A DNA stretch of 64,000 nucleotides from Acidimicrobiia bacterium (GCA_022820925.1 JAJEEO010000012.1:352594-416593); one strand, 5' to 3'. Numbered from the stretch's first letter, positions 1 through 9,346 are shown. Notes: a model not told the origin generated them from the letters alone. Program-made: numbers and translations.

Positions 1-1341
1 GCGGGCAGCGGCGCAAACGCATCAGGGCTGCGCTCCGAGGGCCGAACCCGCATGCGATTCCGTGCCGACATTCGCAGCGTCCCGATTCCGGGATGCGTCG
101 ACGGGTGGCTGGCATTGCACGAGCGGTTCGGGCGTACGCCGCTGGCAGAGGTGCTGGCCCCCGCCATCGATCTTGCCGAGGGCGGCTTCCCCCTCTCACC
201 GCACGGGGCCGCCGCCACGACGCTGCTGGAAGGCACCGCCAACTCCGGGGACTACCCGGAGGGCAGCCAGCCAGGCGATCTCATCCGCCGGCCCGGCGTT
301 GCCGCCGCATTGCACGAGATCATCGAAGGAGGGCGGGAGGCCTACTACGAAGGCGACTTCGGCAGTGACCTCATCGATCTGGGCCGCGGCGAGTACGCAG
401 CGGCCGATCTGGCACGCTCCCAAGCGGATTGGGTGACGCCGCTGCGCACCACCGCCTGGGATCATGCGATCTTCACGGTCCCCCCCAACTCGCAGGGCTA
501 CCTGACCTTGGCCGGTGCATGGATCGCCGACGGTCTGGACCTGCCGTCGGATCCCGACGATCCCCTGTTCGCCCACCTGCTGGCCGAGGCCGCGAAACAG
601 GCAGGGTGGGACCGGCCAGAAGTCCTCTCCGACAGCGCCGACGGCAATGCGCTGATCTCGCCCGATCGGCTCGCCCCGCGCCGGTCCGCGATCTCGCCAG
701 ACGTCGCTTCGCCGCTCGGTGCGGGCACTGGCACCGGCGACACGATGTACCTCGCGGCGGTCGACGCCGATCGCATGGGCGTCTCGCTCATCCAATCGAA
801 CGCGTCGGGCTGGGGAGTGGGCCTGTGGACCCCCACGCATCGGATCAGCCTGCACAATCGCGGCATCGGGTTCAGCCTCGACGAGGGGCACCCGGCCGAG
901 TACGGACCAGGGCGCCGGCCGCCGCACACGCTCGCGCCGGCACTCGTGCAGCACGCCGACGGCTCGTTGCGGTCCGTTGTCGGGACAATGGGCGGCGATG
1001 CCCAGCCGCAGGTGTTGCTCCAGGTGCTCGCGCGCGCGCTCGCCTGCCGCGAAGACCCAGCACGCGCCATCGGCACGGGGCGCTGGCGCTGGGGGGCGGC
1101 GGCCGGAACCGGTTTCGACACCTGGGCCGATCCCGAGAACCTCGAGCTCCGCATCGAGGGCCACGCCGCATGGGCATCCCCCGACGGGCTGGCCGATCTG
1201 GGACGGCGAGGCCACCGTGTCGGAGCCGATGCTCCGCACGACAACGCTTTCGGACATGCGCACCTCATCGAAGTCCACGACGGCGTGCTCGCCGGAGCCG
1301 CCGACCCACGAGCCCTGACCGGGTCCGCCGCGGGTTACTGA
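1..1341 (+). CDS. Gamma-glutamyltransferase family protein (5' end outside window)
   Basis: The frame is open from base 1, so the N-terminal part lies upstream of the window; 446 codons remain. The family (N-terminal-nucleophile hydrolases) transfers or hydrolyses the gamma-glutamyl group of glutathione and similar amides, usually outside the cytoplasm. The first residues, SGANASGLRSEG, match the family's region just before the conserved stretch seen here as PIPGCVDGWLALHERFG. The expected autoprocessing and nucleophile Thr lies in TGTGDTMYLAAVD (Thr codon at 742), and a GTMGGDAQPQ segment follows as in the small subunit. The ATG at 52 is internal, because homology starts before it. Precursor cleavage into two chains before that Thr is the family rule, not seen here. 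Substrate is unknown; some relatives act on other amides. Confidence 0.9.
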   Translation, partial: AGSGANASGLRSEGRTRMRFRADIRSVPIPGCVDGWLALHERFGRTPLAEVLAPAIDLAEGGFPLSPHGAAATTLLEGTANSGDYPEGSQPGDLIRRPGVAAALHEIIEGGREAYYEGDFGSDLIDLGRGEYAAADLARSQADWVTPLRTTAWDHAIFTVPPNSQGYLTLAGAWIADGLDLPSDPDDPLFAHLLAEAAKQAGWDRPEVLSDSADGNALISPDRLAPRRSAISPDVASPLGAGTGTGDTMYLAAVDADRMGVSLIQSNASGWGVGLWTPTHRISLHNRGIGFSLDEGHPAEYGPGRRPPHTLAPALVQHADGSLRSVVGTMGGDAQPQVLLQVLARALACREDPARAIGTGRWRWGAAAGTGFDTWADPENLELRIEGHAAWASPDGLADLGRRGHRVGADAPHDNAFGHAHLIEVHDGVLAGAADPRALTGSAAGY

Positions 1342-1430
1342 ACCGCCAGCGGAGCCGTCTGCGGCGCCGTCCGCTTCAGAACCCGCAACTCCTCGGCGGG
1401 CGAGGTACCGCTATCCCGGCGACGCTGCTC

Positions 1431-2048
1431 TCAATTCGGGGATTCCAGGAGCCAGGAGCCGCAGGCATCAGTCTCGAAGAACTCGCCCTCATCGAGTTCG
1501 ACTCGCCTGCCCCACGCGTCCCCGAAGTGGGTGGTGACGACGGCGTTGAGCGAGCCGCTGAGGTCACTCACTGCGGCGTAGTAGCAGGCGGAGCCGGTCC
1601 CAGTTGCGACATAACGGCCAGGTGCCACGTCGGTGCCCACCAGGTACATGCCGTCGCGCTGCATCAAAGCCGGCAAGCGCGAACTCGACGGCACCTCCGG
1701 CTGAGCAACTGGCGTCAGCTCGGCACCCGCGACGGTGCTGACCTGTGGCTGCTCGTCGGCCGTTGGAAGAGGTCCCCACTGCACCGCTGCGAACCAGCCG
1801 ACGCCGATGCCGATCACGAGCACCGATACCAAGGTGATGAGGAAACCCCGCCGGCGAATCTTGGCGTCAGGCAGGCGCCGTAACTCGACGATCTCGTGGG
1901 CAGAGGGATGCCGCTTGTCGGGTGCCTCGCGAGCGCGGCTGCCCGTAATGCGTCGCACCCTGAAGGATCGTAGTTCCGGCTGCAATGACCTCTGCGTGAC
2001 GTCGGCTGCGTGTTGTCGCAGGGCGCTGATCGCCGCTCGAAAACGCAT
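1431..2048 (-). CDS. Membrane-anchored protein with a conserved C-terminal extracellular domain
   Basis: A 205-residue protein. A basic N-terminal cytoplasmic part (about residues 1-65) precedes one membrane segment (GFLITLVSVLVIGIGVGW), a Pro/Val/Glu-rich linker, and a C-terminal domain of about 75 residues beginning GMYLVGTDVAPGRYVATG and ending in two Cys flanking the last strands. I recall this pattern (G-YLVG-D--PG-Y ... CYY ... GCG-W) in many actinobacterial exported proteins of unknown role, but I cannot name the family. It is divergent from the VanY-like gene with 11 bases between starts. The frame is open further upstream, but ATG at 2048 is preferred because an earlier start would run into the neighbour. 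Function unknown. Confidence 0.65.
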   Translation of the reverse strand: MRFRAAISALRQHAADVTQRSLQPELRSFRVRRITGSRAREAPDKRHPSAHEIVELRRLPDAKIRRRGFLITLVSVLVIGIGVGWFAAVQWGPLPTADEQPQVSTVAGAELTPVAQPEVPSSSRLPALMQRDGMYLVGTDVAPGRYVATGTGSACYYAAVSDLSGSLNAVVTTHFGDAWGRRVELDEGEFFETDACGSWLLESPN

Positions 2049-2053
2049 AGCTT
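2048..2053 (+). promoter_or_regulatory. TAGCTT -10 box, leaderless promoter of VanY-like gene
   Basis: TAGCTT fits the actinobacterial TANNNT -10 pattern. It lies 6 bases before the GTG at 2060, so transcription should start at or next to the start codon. It abuts the start of the divergent gene. No clear -35 was seen. Confidence 0.4.
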
Positions 2054-2059
2054 GCGACT

Positions 2060-3571
2060 GTGAAGCGCAGCCGGGCTCGACGAACAACGGTGCGAGCGGC
2101 AGCTGCGATGATCGTCGCCCTTGTTGCGCTGATGCAGCTGCCGGTCGGTGCTGCCGCCGGCCCAGAACAACCCCCGGTCGCTCGCGCCCTGTCCTATCCC
2201 GGCGACCTGCTGCTCGACGACCCTCGTGCGACCAAGTCCACCGTCGAGTCATCGTTCCGTCGCGACGCGACCCGTGAGTCAATCCGGCGCGCCGCCCTCG
2301 ACGTCGGCGTGGCGTACTGGGTTACCGACCTCAAGCACGAGCCAAACCTCAACAATCTGTCAGTGCACTACGCACCGCCACCGCAGATCGGCGGCGAATC
2401 CGGCGCTTCGGCACTGTCCCGTCTGGTCAGACTCGCCAGCCGTCGCCAACTCAGCGCTGCAGAAGCATGGCAACAGCACACCATGCGCCTGCTGGCAGAC
2501 GACGCAGGCTGCCCGATCGGCGCTGATGCGCAACAGTGTCCCAGTTTGCAGCCGTGGCTGGTTCCGCTCTTCGACCCTGCCGCCGACGGAGCCTTGGAGC
2601 TGCAGTCGGACAGCCGCACCAGCGGCACCGCCGTGAACCCATTCGACTTTCTCAATGTCGCGTTTGAGATTGATGCATGGAGGCCCGTCGGCGTCCATCC
2701 CATGCTCGCCGAGGCCGCCCGCAACAGCGCCGCTGTGATGCGGCTGCGCACTGCCTCGCACCAGTACCCGTGCGGCGTGACTGCGCTGTGGGTCGTGGCC
2801 GCAGTCACCGCTGATATTCCCGAGATCACCCGCGTCGGATATGGCGAATGGCATCGACCCGGCAGCGTCGTCGAGCTGCGGTCGGTCACCCGAAACGCGG
2901 CGGTGAGCGGCTGCCGCGCTGCTGCGGCGCTTGCCGAGCAGTACGTCCGACTCGGCGTCGAGGCGCCGGCGTGGCCATTCTGGGAACAGCATCTCGTCGA
3001 GACGATGTCCGACGCTGCAGCAGCGGGCGTCGCCGACACGCTCGACCGCATGACAGCAGGCGCGCTCAGATCGGTTCCGAGATCGCCGCTCAGCGGCGAC
3101 GCGCCGACGCTGACGCCGTACCGGGCCTGCGATCAACTGCCACCGGTACTGCCATTCTCCGAAACGGTGGTCGTCAGGGGCTTCAGAGTTGCGCCGTGCC
3201 TCGCCGACTCGCTGCGCTCGCTGCTCGACGCAGCGTCCGCCGAGGGCATCGTGCTGAAGGGCTGGGGCTGGCGATCCACGCTCACTCAGATCCGACTCCG
3301 TCGCCAGTACTGCCCGCTGCCCCCTGCCAGCTCGGACCAGTACTGGCTGCAGTTGTCGCTCATGGAGTCATATGAGTGCTCGCCGCCTGTGAGCAAGCCG
3401 ATGACGTCTATGCACGAAAACGGGGGTGCCGTCGACTTCGCCTGCGGCACCCGCGGTGTCTCGCTGCGTCCGGGGAACGCCTGCTTCGAATGGCTTTCCG
3501 ACAACGCACACCACTACGGCCTGTACAACTTCATCCTCGAGCCGTGGCACTGGTCCACCAATGGCCGCTGA
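2060..3571 (+). CDS. Secreted D-alanyl-D-alanine carboxypeptidase-like protein (VanY / peptidase M15B)
   Basis: A 503-residue protein with an N-terminal signal peptide (basic KRSRARR, then a hydrophobic run ending near VGAAAGPE). The last 130 residues are an M15B metallopeptidase domain: SMHENGGAVDF holds the zinc-binding His and Asp of the S-x-H-x-x-G-x-A-x-D motif, and EPWHWS holds the catalytic Glu and third zinc ligand. The enzyme would trim the terminal D-Ala of peptidoglycan stem peptides. The roughly 350 residues between signal and catalytic domain resemble nothing I recognise and may be a wall- or substrate-binding part. The GTG at 2060 is supported by a TAGCTT box 6 bases upstream. 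The LCP gene follows 13 bases later, so the two are probably cotranscribed and act together on the envelope. Confidence 0.85.
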   Translation: MKRSRARRTTVRAAAAMIVALVALMQLPVGAAAGPEQPPVARALSYPGDLLLDDPRATKSTVESSFRRDATRESIRRAALDVGVAYWVTDLKHEPNLNNLSVHYAPPPQIGGESGASALSRLVRLASRRQLSAAEAWQQHTMRLLADDAGCPIGADAQQCPSLQPWLVPLFDPAADGALELQSDSRTSGTAVNPFDFLNVAFEIDAWRPVGVHPMLAEAARNSAAVMRLRTASHQYPCGVTALWVVAAVTADIPEITRVGYGEWHRPGSVVELRSVTRNAAVSGCRAAAALAEQYVRLGVEAPAWPFWEQHLVETMSDAAAAGVADTLDRMTAGALRSVPRSPLSGDAPTLTPYRACDQLPPVLPFSETVVVRGFRVAPCLADSLRSLLDAASAEGIVLKGWGWRSTLTQIRLRRQYCPLPPASSDQYWLQLSLMESYECSPPVSKPMTSMHENGGAVDFACGTRGVSLRPGNACFEWLSDNAHHYGLYNFILEPWHWSTNGR

Positions 3572-3584
3572 ATGGTGAGACACA

Positions 3585-5027
3585 GTGGTTAACCCGCGCA
3601 GAGAGATCCGAGGCAGGCACCCACTGACCGCAGCGGCGCTCTCGGCCCTGGTACCAGGCTTCGGTCACTTCGGCTTCAACAACCGCCGCGCATATGCGCT
3701 CATCATCACGTCGGTCGGCGTCACCTTGGCTGCACTGGTGTTCCTGTCGACACGCGGTTCAACCACGCTGCTGATCTGGAGCGTGAGTCCTTGGCGCCTT
3801 CGGCTCGTGATCGTCGGTGCTGTGGTGCTGCTCATTCTGCGCATCGCGATCGCCGTCGACGTCTACACGACCGTCTCACGGATGCGGCTGTTGAAAGACC
3901 AAGGCGCACTCCGACTCTGGTCGATGGTCAGGATCGTGGTGCTCTTCGCGATTGTCGTGGTGCCGCACCTGCTGGTCATTCGCTACGCCGCGGCACAGCT
4001 TCATCTGCTGTCACGCGTCTTCACTGCAGCCGAGACCCAGGCAGCCATACCGAGTCCGGCTGCCGAAGTCACGATTCCGCCTGCCACGACCGTCGCTCCC
4101 GAAGCACCGCAAACGCCGGGAACTGCGGCGCCGACGACCACCGTGGCGCCGCGTACCTGGGACGGCGCCGAGCGCCTGACCCTCGCCCTGCTCGGCGGTG
4201 ACGGGGGATTCGACCGCGTGGGCGTGCGAACCGACACCATCATCGTCGTCTCCATCGACGTCGACTCTGGCGAGGCAGCCGCATTCAACGTCCCGCGCAA
4301 CTGGCGGCACCTCACCTTCCCCGACGGGACACCTGCCGCCATGCGCTGGCCCGACGGCTATCCGGAGATCGCAAACGAGATCTACGGCCTGGGGCAGCGG
4401 GCGCCTGAGGCGTTCCCCGACGTCGAGGATCCGGCGGGCCATGCAATCAAGTCAGCCCTGGCGGAGCTGACCGGCATGCCGATCCAGTACTACGTGCTCA
4501 TCGACATGCAAGGGCTCGTCAAGGCCATCGACTTGTTCGGCGGCATCGACATCCACGTCACCGAGTCGATCAACGATCGCATCAGACCCATCACCGAGGG
4601 GGGACCGCCCATCGACATCGTCGTCGAACCCGGTGAGCACCGCTTCGACGGCTTGACCGCGCTCGGCTACGTGAGGTCGCGCAGAGGCGCGTCGGACTAT
4701 CACCGCATGACCCGGCAGCGCTGCATAGTGGAAGCCCTGATCGACCAGAGCTCTCCGTTGGAGATACTCCTGAAGTACCCCGCGCTCACCGACATCATCT
4801 CCGAGCACGTGCTGACCGACATTCCGTTCGATCGCCTCGATGAGCTGCTCACGCTCAGCCGCTCCGTCGACACGTCGAGGATCGTCACCGTCAACTTCAT
4901 TCCCCCCGAGTTTCCCCGCGGGAGTGCGCCGATCGCCAAAGTGCGGGCCGCCGTCGCGCAGGCGCTCGGGGGCACCTCAGAGGTGGCGAACGTCTCGTTG
5001 GCTGACAGCTGTCGAGCGACGGCGTGA
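3585..5027 (+). CDS. LytR-CpsA-Psr (LCP) family cell-wall transferase
   Basis: A 480-residue membrane protein. The N-terminal part has about four hydrophobic segments (residues 15-135), followed by a Pro/Thr/Ala-rich spacer and an LCP domain (about residues 195-440). LCP proteins move lipid-linked glycopolymers (teichoic acid, arabinogalactan and similar) onto peptidoglycan outside the membrane. Visible landmarks are RTDTIIVVSID, FNVPRNWRH with the phosphate-binding Arg, the FGGIDIHV segment, and LGYVRSRRGASDYHRMTRQ with the conserved Arg/Asp cluster. A several-helix N-terminus rather than a single helix is less usual but occurs in actinobacteria. GTG start is 13 bases after the VanY-like gene, implying an operon. 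Confidence 0.9.
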   Translation: MVNPRREIRGRHPLTAAALSALVPGFGHFGFNNRRAYALIITSVGVTLAALVFLSTRGSTTLLIWSVSPWRLRLVIVGAVVLLILRIAIAVDVYTTVSRMRLLKDQGALRLWSMVRIVVLFAIVVVPHLLVIRYAAAQLHLLSRVFTAAETQAAIPSPAAEVTIPPATTVAPEAPQTPGTAAPTTTVAPRTWDGAERLTLALLGGDGGFDRVGVRTDTIIVVSIDVDSGEAAAFNVPRNWRHLTFPDGTPAAMRWPDGYPEIANEIYGLGQRAPEAFPDVEDPAGHAIKSALAELTGMPIQYYVLIDMQGLVKAIDLFGGIDIHVTESINDRIRPITEGGPPIDIVVEPGEHRFDGLTALGYVRSRRGASDYHRMTRQRCIVEALIDQSSPLEILLKYPALTDIISEHVLTDIPFDRLDELLTLSRSVDTSRIVTVNFIPPEFPRGSAPIAKVRAAVAQALGGTSEVANVSLADSCRATA

Positions 5028-5079
5028 CGTTTTGCGCCGGACACTGCCCACATTGGATTGCCGCACAGTCAGTTCGGCG

Positions 5080-5598
5080 CTAGGTCCCGGAGTCGGCTAC
5101 CTCGAGCCGGGAGGGTCCGAGCGACCGGGCCACGAACAGCGCCGCGTAGGCGCGGTCGCGCAGCTCTGCGGCTTCCAGGGCGTGCGTGGGATAGCTCGCT
5201 ACCCCCATCGAGAGCGTCACGCCGGTGTGGTACGAGCGCGCGGCTACCTCACGACGCACCCGATCAGCCGCCCACACGGCACCGCTGTGAGGCGTGTCGT
5301 CGAGGATGGCCGCGAGGACGCCGTCTGTGCAGTGGCAGACGCTGTCGGACTCGCGCAGCGTGCCCCGAACCAGCCGCGCTGCGAGCCGCTGGGCGACTCG
5401 TGCTTGAGTGCGGCTGAGCTCGTCCCATCCGTCCACCTCGAAGAGGACCACCGAGAGGGGCTGCAGCGCCCGGCGCGCCAGCGCCAGCTTGCGATCCAGC
5501 AGCACCGCGAAGACGCGCACGTCAGGCAGCCCGGTGACCGGGTCATGCACAGAGTCGAGTACGCCGGGGGTTTCGCCCCCGGCGCCATGGCGAGCCAT
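5080..5598 (-). CDS. Degenerate GGDEF-domain protein
   Basis: A 172-residue protein that is essentially one diguanylate-cyclase fold: HDPVTGLPDVRVFAVLLDR (normally HDxLTGLPNR), a metal-site-like LFEVDGWDELSRT, RESDSVCHCTDG, and a C-terminal GVTLSMGVASYP. At the place where GGDEF should stand, the sequence reads TDGVL, so catalysis is unlikely; such proteins often bind c-di-GMP or GTP or act through partners. No sensory or membrane domain is visible. The ATG at 5598 is chosen because the fold begins just after it; a GTG at 5616 is possible. It is divergent from the FAH gene, with the promoter region between. Confidence 0.6.
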   Translation of the reverse strand: MARHGAGGETPGVLDSVHDPVTGLPDVRVFAVLLDRKLALARRALQPLSVVLFEVDGWDELSRTQARVAQRLAARLVRGTLRESDSVCHCTDGVLAAILDDTPHSGAVWAADRVRREVAARSYHTGVTLSMGVASYPTHALEAAELRDRAYAALFVARSLGPSRLEVADSGT

Positions 5599-5720
5599 GG
5601 CGCGCCAGAGTGCCACTGATGCGCGCTTCGCACAATGCCGAGTCGCAGTTTCCCGGATCGGCACGGCTGCGGGACGGGCATCGCCAGCGTGGCAACCACA
5701 TCCCGTGTGCGCCCTCGCAC

Positions 5721-5726
5721 TAGCGT
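5721..5726 (+). promoter_or_regulatory. TAGCGT -10 box of FAH gene
   Basis: TAGCGT (TANNNT pattern) stands 6 bases before the ATG at 5733, giving a leaderless transcript. The same hexamer recurs before other starts in this window. Confidence 0.45.
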
Positions 5727-5732
5727 CGGCGC

Positions 5733-6581
5733 ATGCGAATTGGGAGACATCTCGTAGACGGACGACCTTCTCTGGGCATCGTGACTGACGACGGCATTGC
5801 GACCCTGCGATGCGATCACACAGATCTGCCATCGCTGCTCGAAGCGTGCGACGGTGACGTGGCGGCCGCCGTCGAATCCATGGCGACAGGCCCCACCACG
5901 GCGCTCGACGAAGCGACGCTGCTGTCCCCCGTCGGCCGCCCGCCGACCATCCTCGCCGTGGGGCTCAACTACCGGGCCCATGCGGCCGAAGGCGGCCGCG
6001 AGCCCCCAACGGTGCCGATCATCTTCAACAAGCACCACAACTGCATCATTGGGCCCCACGAACCGATCCATATTCCGGCCGCGGCGCCGGACATGATCGA
6101 CTACGAGGGCGAGCTGGCCGTCATCATCGGACGCGCAGCTCGTGCCGTGTCAGCCTCCGAGGCGCCGGACTACATCGCGGGCTACACGATCATGAACGAC
6201 GTCAGCGTGCGCGATTGGCAGCGAGCGAGCCCGACGATGATGATGGGCAAGTCGTGGGACACCCACGGGCCGTGTGGTCCGTGGATGGTCACCAGCGACT
6301 CGATAGACCCCCATGCGTGCCGCTTGGTCACCGAGGTGAGCGGCGAGGTCCGCCAGGACGCCAAAACCGACGATCTGATCTTTGACTGCTACGAGATCGT
6401 CGCGCACCTCTCGACGGCGTTCACACTCGATCCGGGCACCATCATCGCCACGGGCACTCCTGAGGGAGTGGGGGCATTCTGGAAACCGCCGGCGTTCTTG
6501 AGCGACGGAGACGACGTGTCGATCACCATCGAGGGGATCGGGACGCTCACGAACCCGGTGATCGCGGAGCCAGCCTCCTAG
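5733..6581 (+). CDS. Fumarylacetoacetate hydrolase (FAH) family protein
   Basis: A 282-residue enzyme with an N-terminal domain of about 70 residues and a catalytic FAH domain. Family members are Mg2+ or Ca2+-dependent C-C hydrolases or decarboxylases acting on fumarylpyruvate, acylpyruvates or 2-hydroxyhepta-diene-dioates in aromatic degradation. Seen: LAVGLNYRAHAAEGG (entry motif), IDYEGELAVIIGR with the metal-binding Glu residues, GYTIMNDVSVRDWQ, GKSWDTHGPCGPW and ATGTPEGVG, all in family order. The ATG at 5733 follows a leaderless promoter. No aromatic-degradation genes lie next to it, so the substrate cannot be assigned. Confidence 0.9.
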   Translation: MRIGRHLVDGRPSLGIVTDDGIATLRCDHTDLPSLLEACDGDVAAAVESMATGPTTALDEATLLSPVGRPPTILAVGLNYRAHAAEGGREPPTVPIIFNKHHNCIIGPHEPIHIPAAAPDMIDYEGELAVIIGRAARAVSASEAPDYIAGYTIMNDVSVRDWQRASPTMMMGKSWDTHGPCGPWMVTSDSIDPHACRLVTEVSGEVRQDAKTDDLIFDCYEIVAHLSTAFTLDPGTIIATGTPEGVGAFWKPPAFLSDGDDVSITIEGIGTLTNPVIAEPAS

Positions 6582-6609
6582 GCGATGCTTTGATGCGATC
6601 CGGGCTCTG

Positions 6610-7557
6610 ATGCGAACCGGCGTCAGGTCGGCCCCGGCCGCGGGCGCCCAGTCGCCCGATCTGCGGCAGCGCTTCGAGTTCGACTACTCGCTGGACGCGG
6701 GCAGGTCGCTCGGTCGAGTCGGCGGCAAGGGAGCGCTGGGTCCCGTGCTGTATGCCGGCCCGCACATCTGGCGCGCCCAGGACACACCGGCAGGCGAGGC
6801 CACGCTGCGCATCACCCGCAGCGGGCGCAGCGCCGAGGTGATCGGCTGGGGACCCGGTGCGTCGGAGGCTGCGGCGGGCGTGCCTGCGCTGCTCGGCAGC
6901 GGGGACGAACCCGCTGCGCTCGTTGCCCGCGACGCCGTCGTGGCCGGCTGGGTGCGCCGCTGGTCATCACGCAGGCTGACAGCTACCGGCACGATCTGGG
7001 AGCACGTCATCCCCACCGTGTGCGGCCAGAAGGTTCCCGGGCTGAACGCCAAGCACTCCTGGCAGGGCATCCTGCGGCGCTGGGGTCGCAAGCCGCCTGG
7101 TCCCGCGCCCGAAACGCTGCGGCTGCCGCCGACGGCCGAGCTCATGGCCTCGCTGGCGTACCACGAATTCCACCGCTTTGATGTCGAGCGCCGACGCGCC
7201 GAGGCGATCATCGCGTTCGCCCGTCGCGCCGCGACGCTGGAAGGCGCGGCGCGGGTCGCGCCGCAGGCGGCCCGCGAACGCCTGCAGACTGTCCGGGGCA
7301 TCGGCCCGTGGACCGCGTCGATCGTGGTGCTGCTCTGCCACGGCGACCCCGACTCGGTCATCGTCGGCGATTACCAGATCCCCAGCTACGTCACCTGGCA
7401 CCTGGCCGGTGAAAGACGCGGAGACGACGACCGCATGCTGGAACTGCTCGAGCCCTACCGCGGGCAACGGGCCCGGGTGCAGGCACTGGCCAAGTCGGCT
7501 GGGGCGCCGCCTCGCCACGGACCACGCATGCCCCTGCAAAACCTCCGGCACCGCTGA
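6610..7557 (+). CDS. AlkA-type DNA-3-methyladenine glycosylase (HhH-GPD)
   Basis: A 315-residue DNA repair enzyme that would excise alkylated bases. The C-terminal half holds the helix-hairpin-helix TVRGIGPWTASIVVLL and the catalytic Asp within IVGDYQIPSY, the normal AlkA-like arrangement. The N-terminal 130 residues correspond to the AlkA N-terminal fold. The gene lies 28 bases after the FAH gene on the same strand and converges with the AtuA-like gene 13 bases away. No Ada-type regulator is adjacent. Confidence 0.85.
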   Translation: MRTGVRSAPAAGAQSPDLRQRFEFDYSLDAGRSLGRVGGKGALGPVLYAGPHIWRAQDTPAGEATLRITRSGRSAEVIGWGPGASEAAAGVPALLGSGDEPAALVARDAVVAGWVRRWSSRRLTATGTIWEHVIPTVCGQKVPGLNAKHSWQGILRRWGRKPPGPAPETLRLPPTAELMASLAYHEFHRFDVERRRAEAIIAFARRAATLEGAARVAPQAARERLQTVRGIGPWTASIVVLLCHGDPDSVIVGDYQIPSYVTWHLAGERRGDDDRMLELLEPYRGQRARVQALAKSAGAPPRHGPRMPLQNLRHR

Positions 7558-7570
7558 CGAAACGCGCTCT

Positions 7571-9346
7571 CTACGGCAGCAACGCCTCGGGAATCTCGAC
7601 GACCTTGGCCCGCAGGTATTCCCCCAGTGCCTTGGCTTGAGGATCCTGCCGCGTCGACGCTGCCACGCCTTCCTCCAGCAGGCCATGGAAGATGAAGTTG
7701 AGGCTCCAGATGTTGGGCAGGTCGTAGCGATCCACCGTGTGCTCGGCTGCTTCAGGCATCAACTCTGCGAGACGTTCCACCGTCAAGCAATCGGACAGCC
7801 ACCAGTAGGCCTCGGCCGACCGGGCGAAGATGCCGAGGTTCGCGTTCGGACCCTTGTCACCCGATCGGGTGCCGAACAGCGTGCCGAGCGGGGCGGCTCT
7901 GGTCGGCCCGTCCGGCGGCTCGACTCGGTCTGGCGTCGCCACCTCGACGCTCTCGAAGGAGACCTCCGGCGGGGTGCTGTCGACCACCGTGCGCCGGCCG
8001 TCCACCACGACGTTCATCGGCACGAGTTCGGCATCGACGAGCGCCGGCCAGTACACGCCGAACGGCTGGCCGGGGCCCGGGCCGCCGCCGGTGCCGAACA
8101 TTCCGGGAATGGAGCACAAGCCGATCTCGGTTCCGGCGTTGGAGAACGCCCGACCCACCTTGCGCTCGTCTGGATCCTTCACGATGATCTTGTAGACGGC
8201 AACTGCCTCCTCATTGGAGGCCGGATCCGTCTTGTGCGTCGGCAGGAACTTGCGCACCACGGTCTCGTAGTCGTCGGGGCCGTACGGGCACGCGTGCCAG
8301 AACTGCCGCTCGATCAGCTCGGCCTTGGCCTCGATGTCAAGTCCCGTCAGCCCGATCGAGATCTGGTTGCGGTACCCGCCCTGGTAGTTCATGGCCACCT
8401 TCAGCGTGGGCGGGGCCGGCTCGCCCCGCACGCCGCCGATGCGCACACGGTCCGGCCCGATCTGGGAGAGCTCGATGGAGTCGAAGCGGCTCACCACGTC
8501 GGGGTTGAAGTACCGCTCGCTCTGGATCTCGTACAACAGCTGTGACGTCACGGTGCCGACCGAGACCTCCCCGCCGGTGCCGGCGTGCTTGCCGATCACG
8601 CTCGAACCGTCCGCTGCAACCTCGGCCCAGGGAAATCCCGGGTAGGTCATATCGGCTATCTCGGTGAAGAAGCTGTAGTTGCCACCGGTGGCCTGCCCGC
8701 CGCACTCGATGACATGACCGGCGACGATCGCCCCGGCCAGCGCATCCCAGTCGTCGCGGGTCCAGCCGTGATGCCACGCTGCGGGGCCTGCCACGACCGC
8801 TGCGTCAGTCGCGCGCCCAGTGATGACGATGTCGGCGCCCTGGTTGAGCGCCTCGACGATCCCCCAGCAGCCGATGTAGGCATTCGCCGTCACGATGCGG
8901 TCGGCCAGGTCGCCGAGCGGCTGGCCGGTGTCGAGATGTGCGAAGTCGTTGCCCGATGCGATCAGTTCCGCGAGCCGGTCGGTCAGGTCATCGCCGTCCA
9001 CATACGCGATCGACGGGCTCAATCCCAGCCGATCCGCGACGTCGGACACCGCATCGGCGCACCCCTGCGGATGAAGCCCCCCGGCATTGGAGACGACCTT
9101 GATTCCGCGGTCCAGGCATGGCCCCATCACCTCCTCCATCTGGGTGACAAATGTGCGGGCGTAGCCGGCGCCGGGCCGTTTCGCAGCGATACGCGACAGG
9201 ATCAGCATCGTCAGCTCGGCGAGCCAGTCGCCCGTGAGGGCATCGATCGGACCACCCGAAACCATCTCCTTTGCGGCAGCGAGACGGTCTCCGAAGAACC
9301 CGCTGCAGTTGGCGATCCGGATAGGCGGTGCAGTCGTCGTGCTCAT
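7571..9346 (-). CDS. AtuA-like protein (DUF1446), acyclic terpene utilisation family
   Basis: A 591-residue protein. Residues 8-450 form the DUF1446 domain (RIANCSGFFGDRLAAAKEM, VSNAGGLHPQGCADAV, GYVDGDDL-like turn, VITGRATDAAVV, GGQATGGNYSFF). The last 110 residues are the AtuA-like ferredoxin-fold domain (LGTLFGTRSGDKGPNANLG). In Pseudomonas the homologous gene belongs to the citronellol/geranyl-CoA cluster, but its biochemical role is not well fixed. No geranyl-CoA carboxylase genes sit next to it here. The ATG at 9346 begins directly before the conserved RIANCSGF. The 208-base gap to the next gene is a divergent promoter region with no recognisable site. Confidence 0.85.
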   Translation of the reverse strand: MSTTTAPPIRIANCSGFFGDRLAAAKEMVSGGPIDALTGDWLAELTMLILSRIAAKRPGAGYARTFVTQMEEVMGPCLDRGIKVVSNAGGLHPQGCADAVSDVADRLGLSPSIAYVDGDDLTDRLAELIASGNDFAHLDTGQPLGDLADRIVTANAYIGCWGIVEALNQGADIVITGRATDAAVVAGPAAWHHGWTRDDWDALAGAIVAGHVIECGGQATGGNYSFFTEIADMTYPGFPWAEVAADGSSVIGKHAGTGGEVSVGTVTSQLLYEIQSERYFNPDVVSRFDSIELSQIGPDRVRIGGVRGEPAPPTLKVAMNYQGGYRNQISIGLTGLDIEAKAELIERQFWHACPYGPDDYETVVRKFLPTHKTDPASNEEAVAVYKIIVKDPDERKVGRAFSNAGTEIGLCSIPGMFGTGGGPGPGQPFGVYWPALVDAELVPMNVVVDGRRTVVDSTPPEVSFESVEVATPDRVEPPDGPTRAAPLGTLFGTRSGDKGPNANLGIFARSAEAYWWLSDCLTVERLAELMPEAAEHTVDRYDLPNIWSLNFIFHGLLEEGVAASTRQDPQAKALGEYLRAKVVEIPEALLP

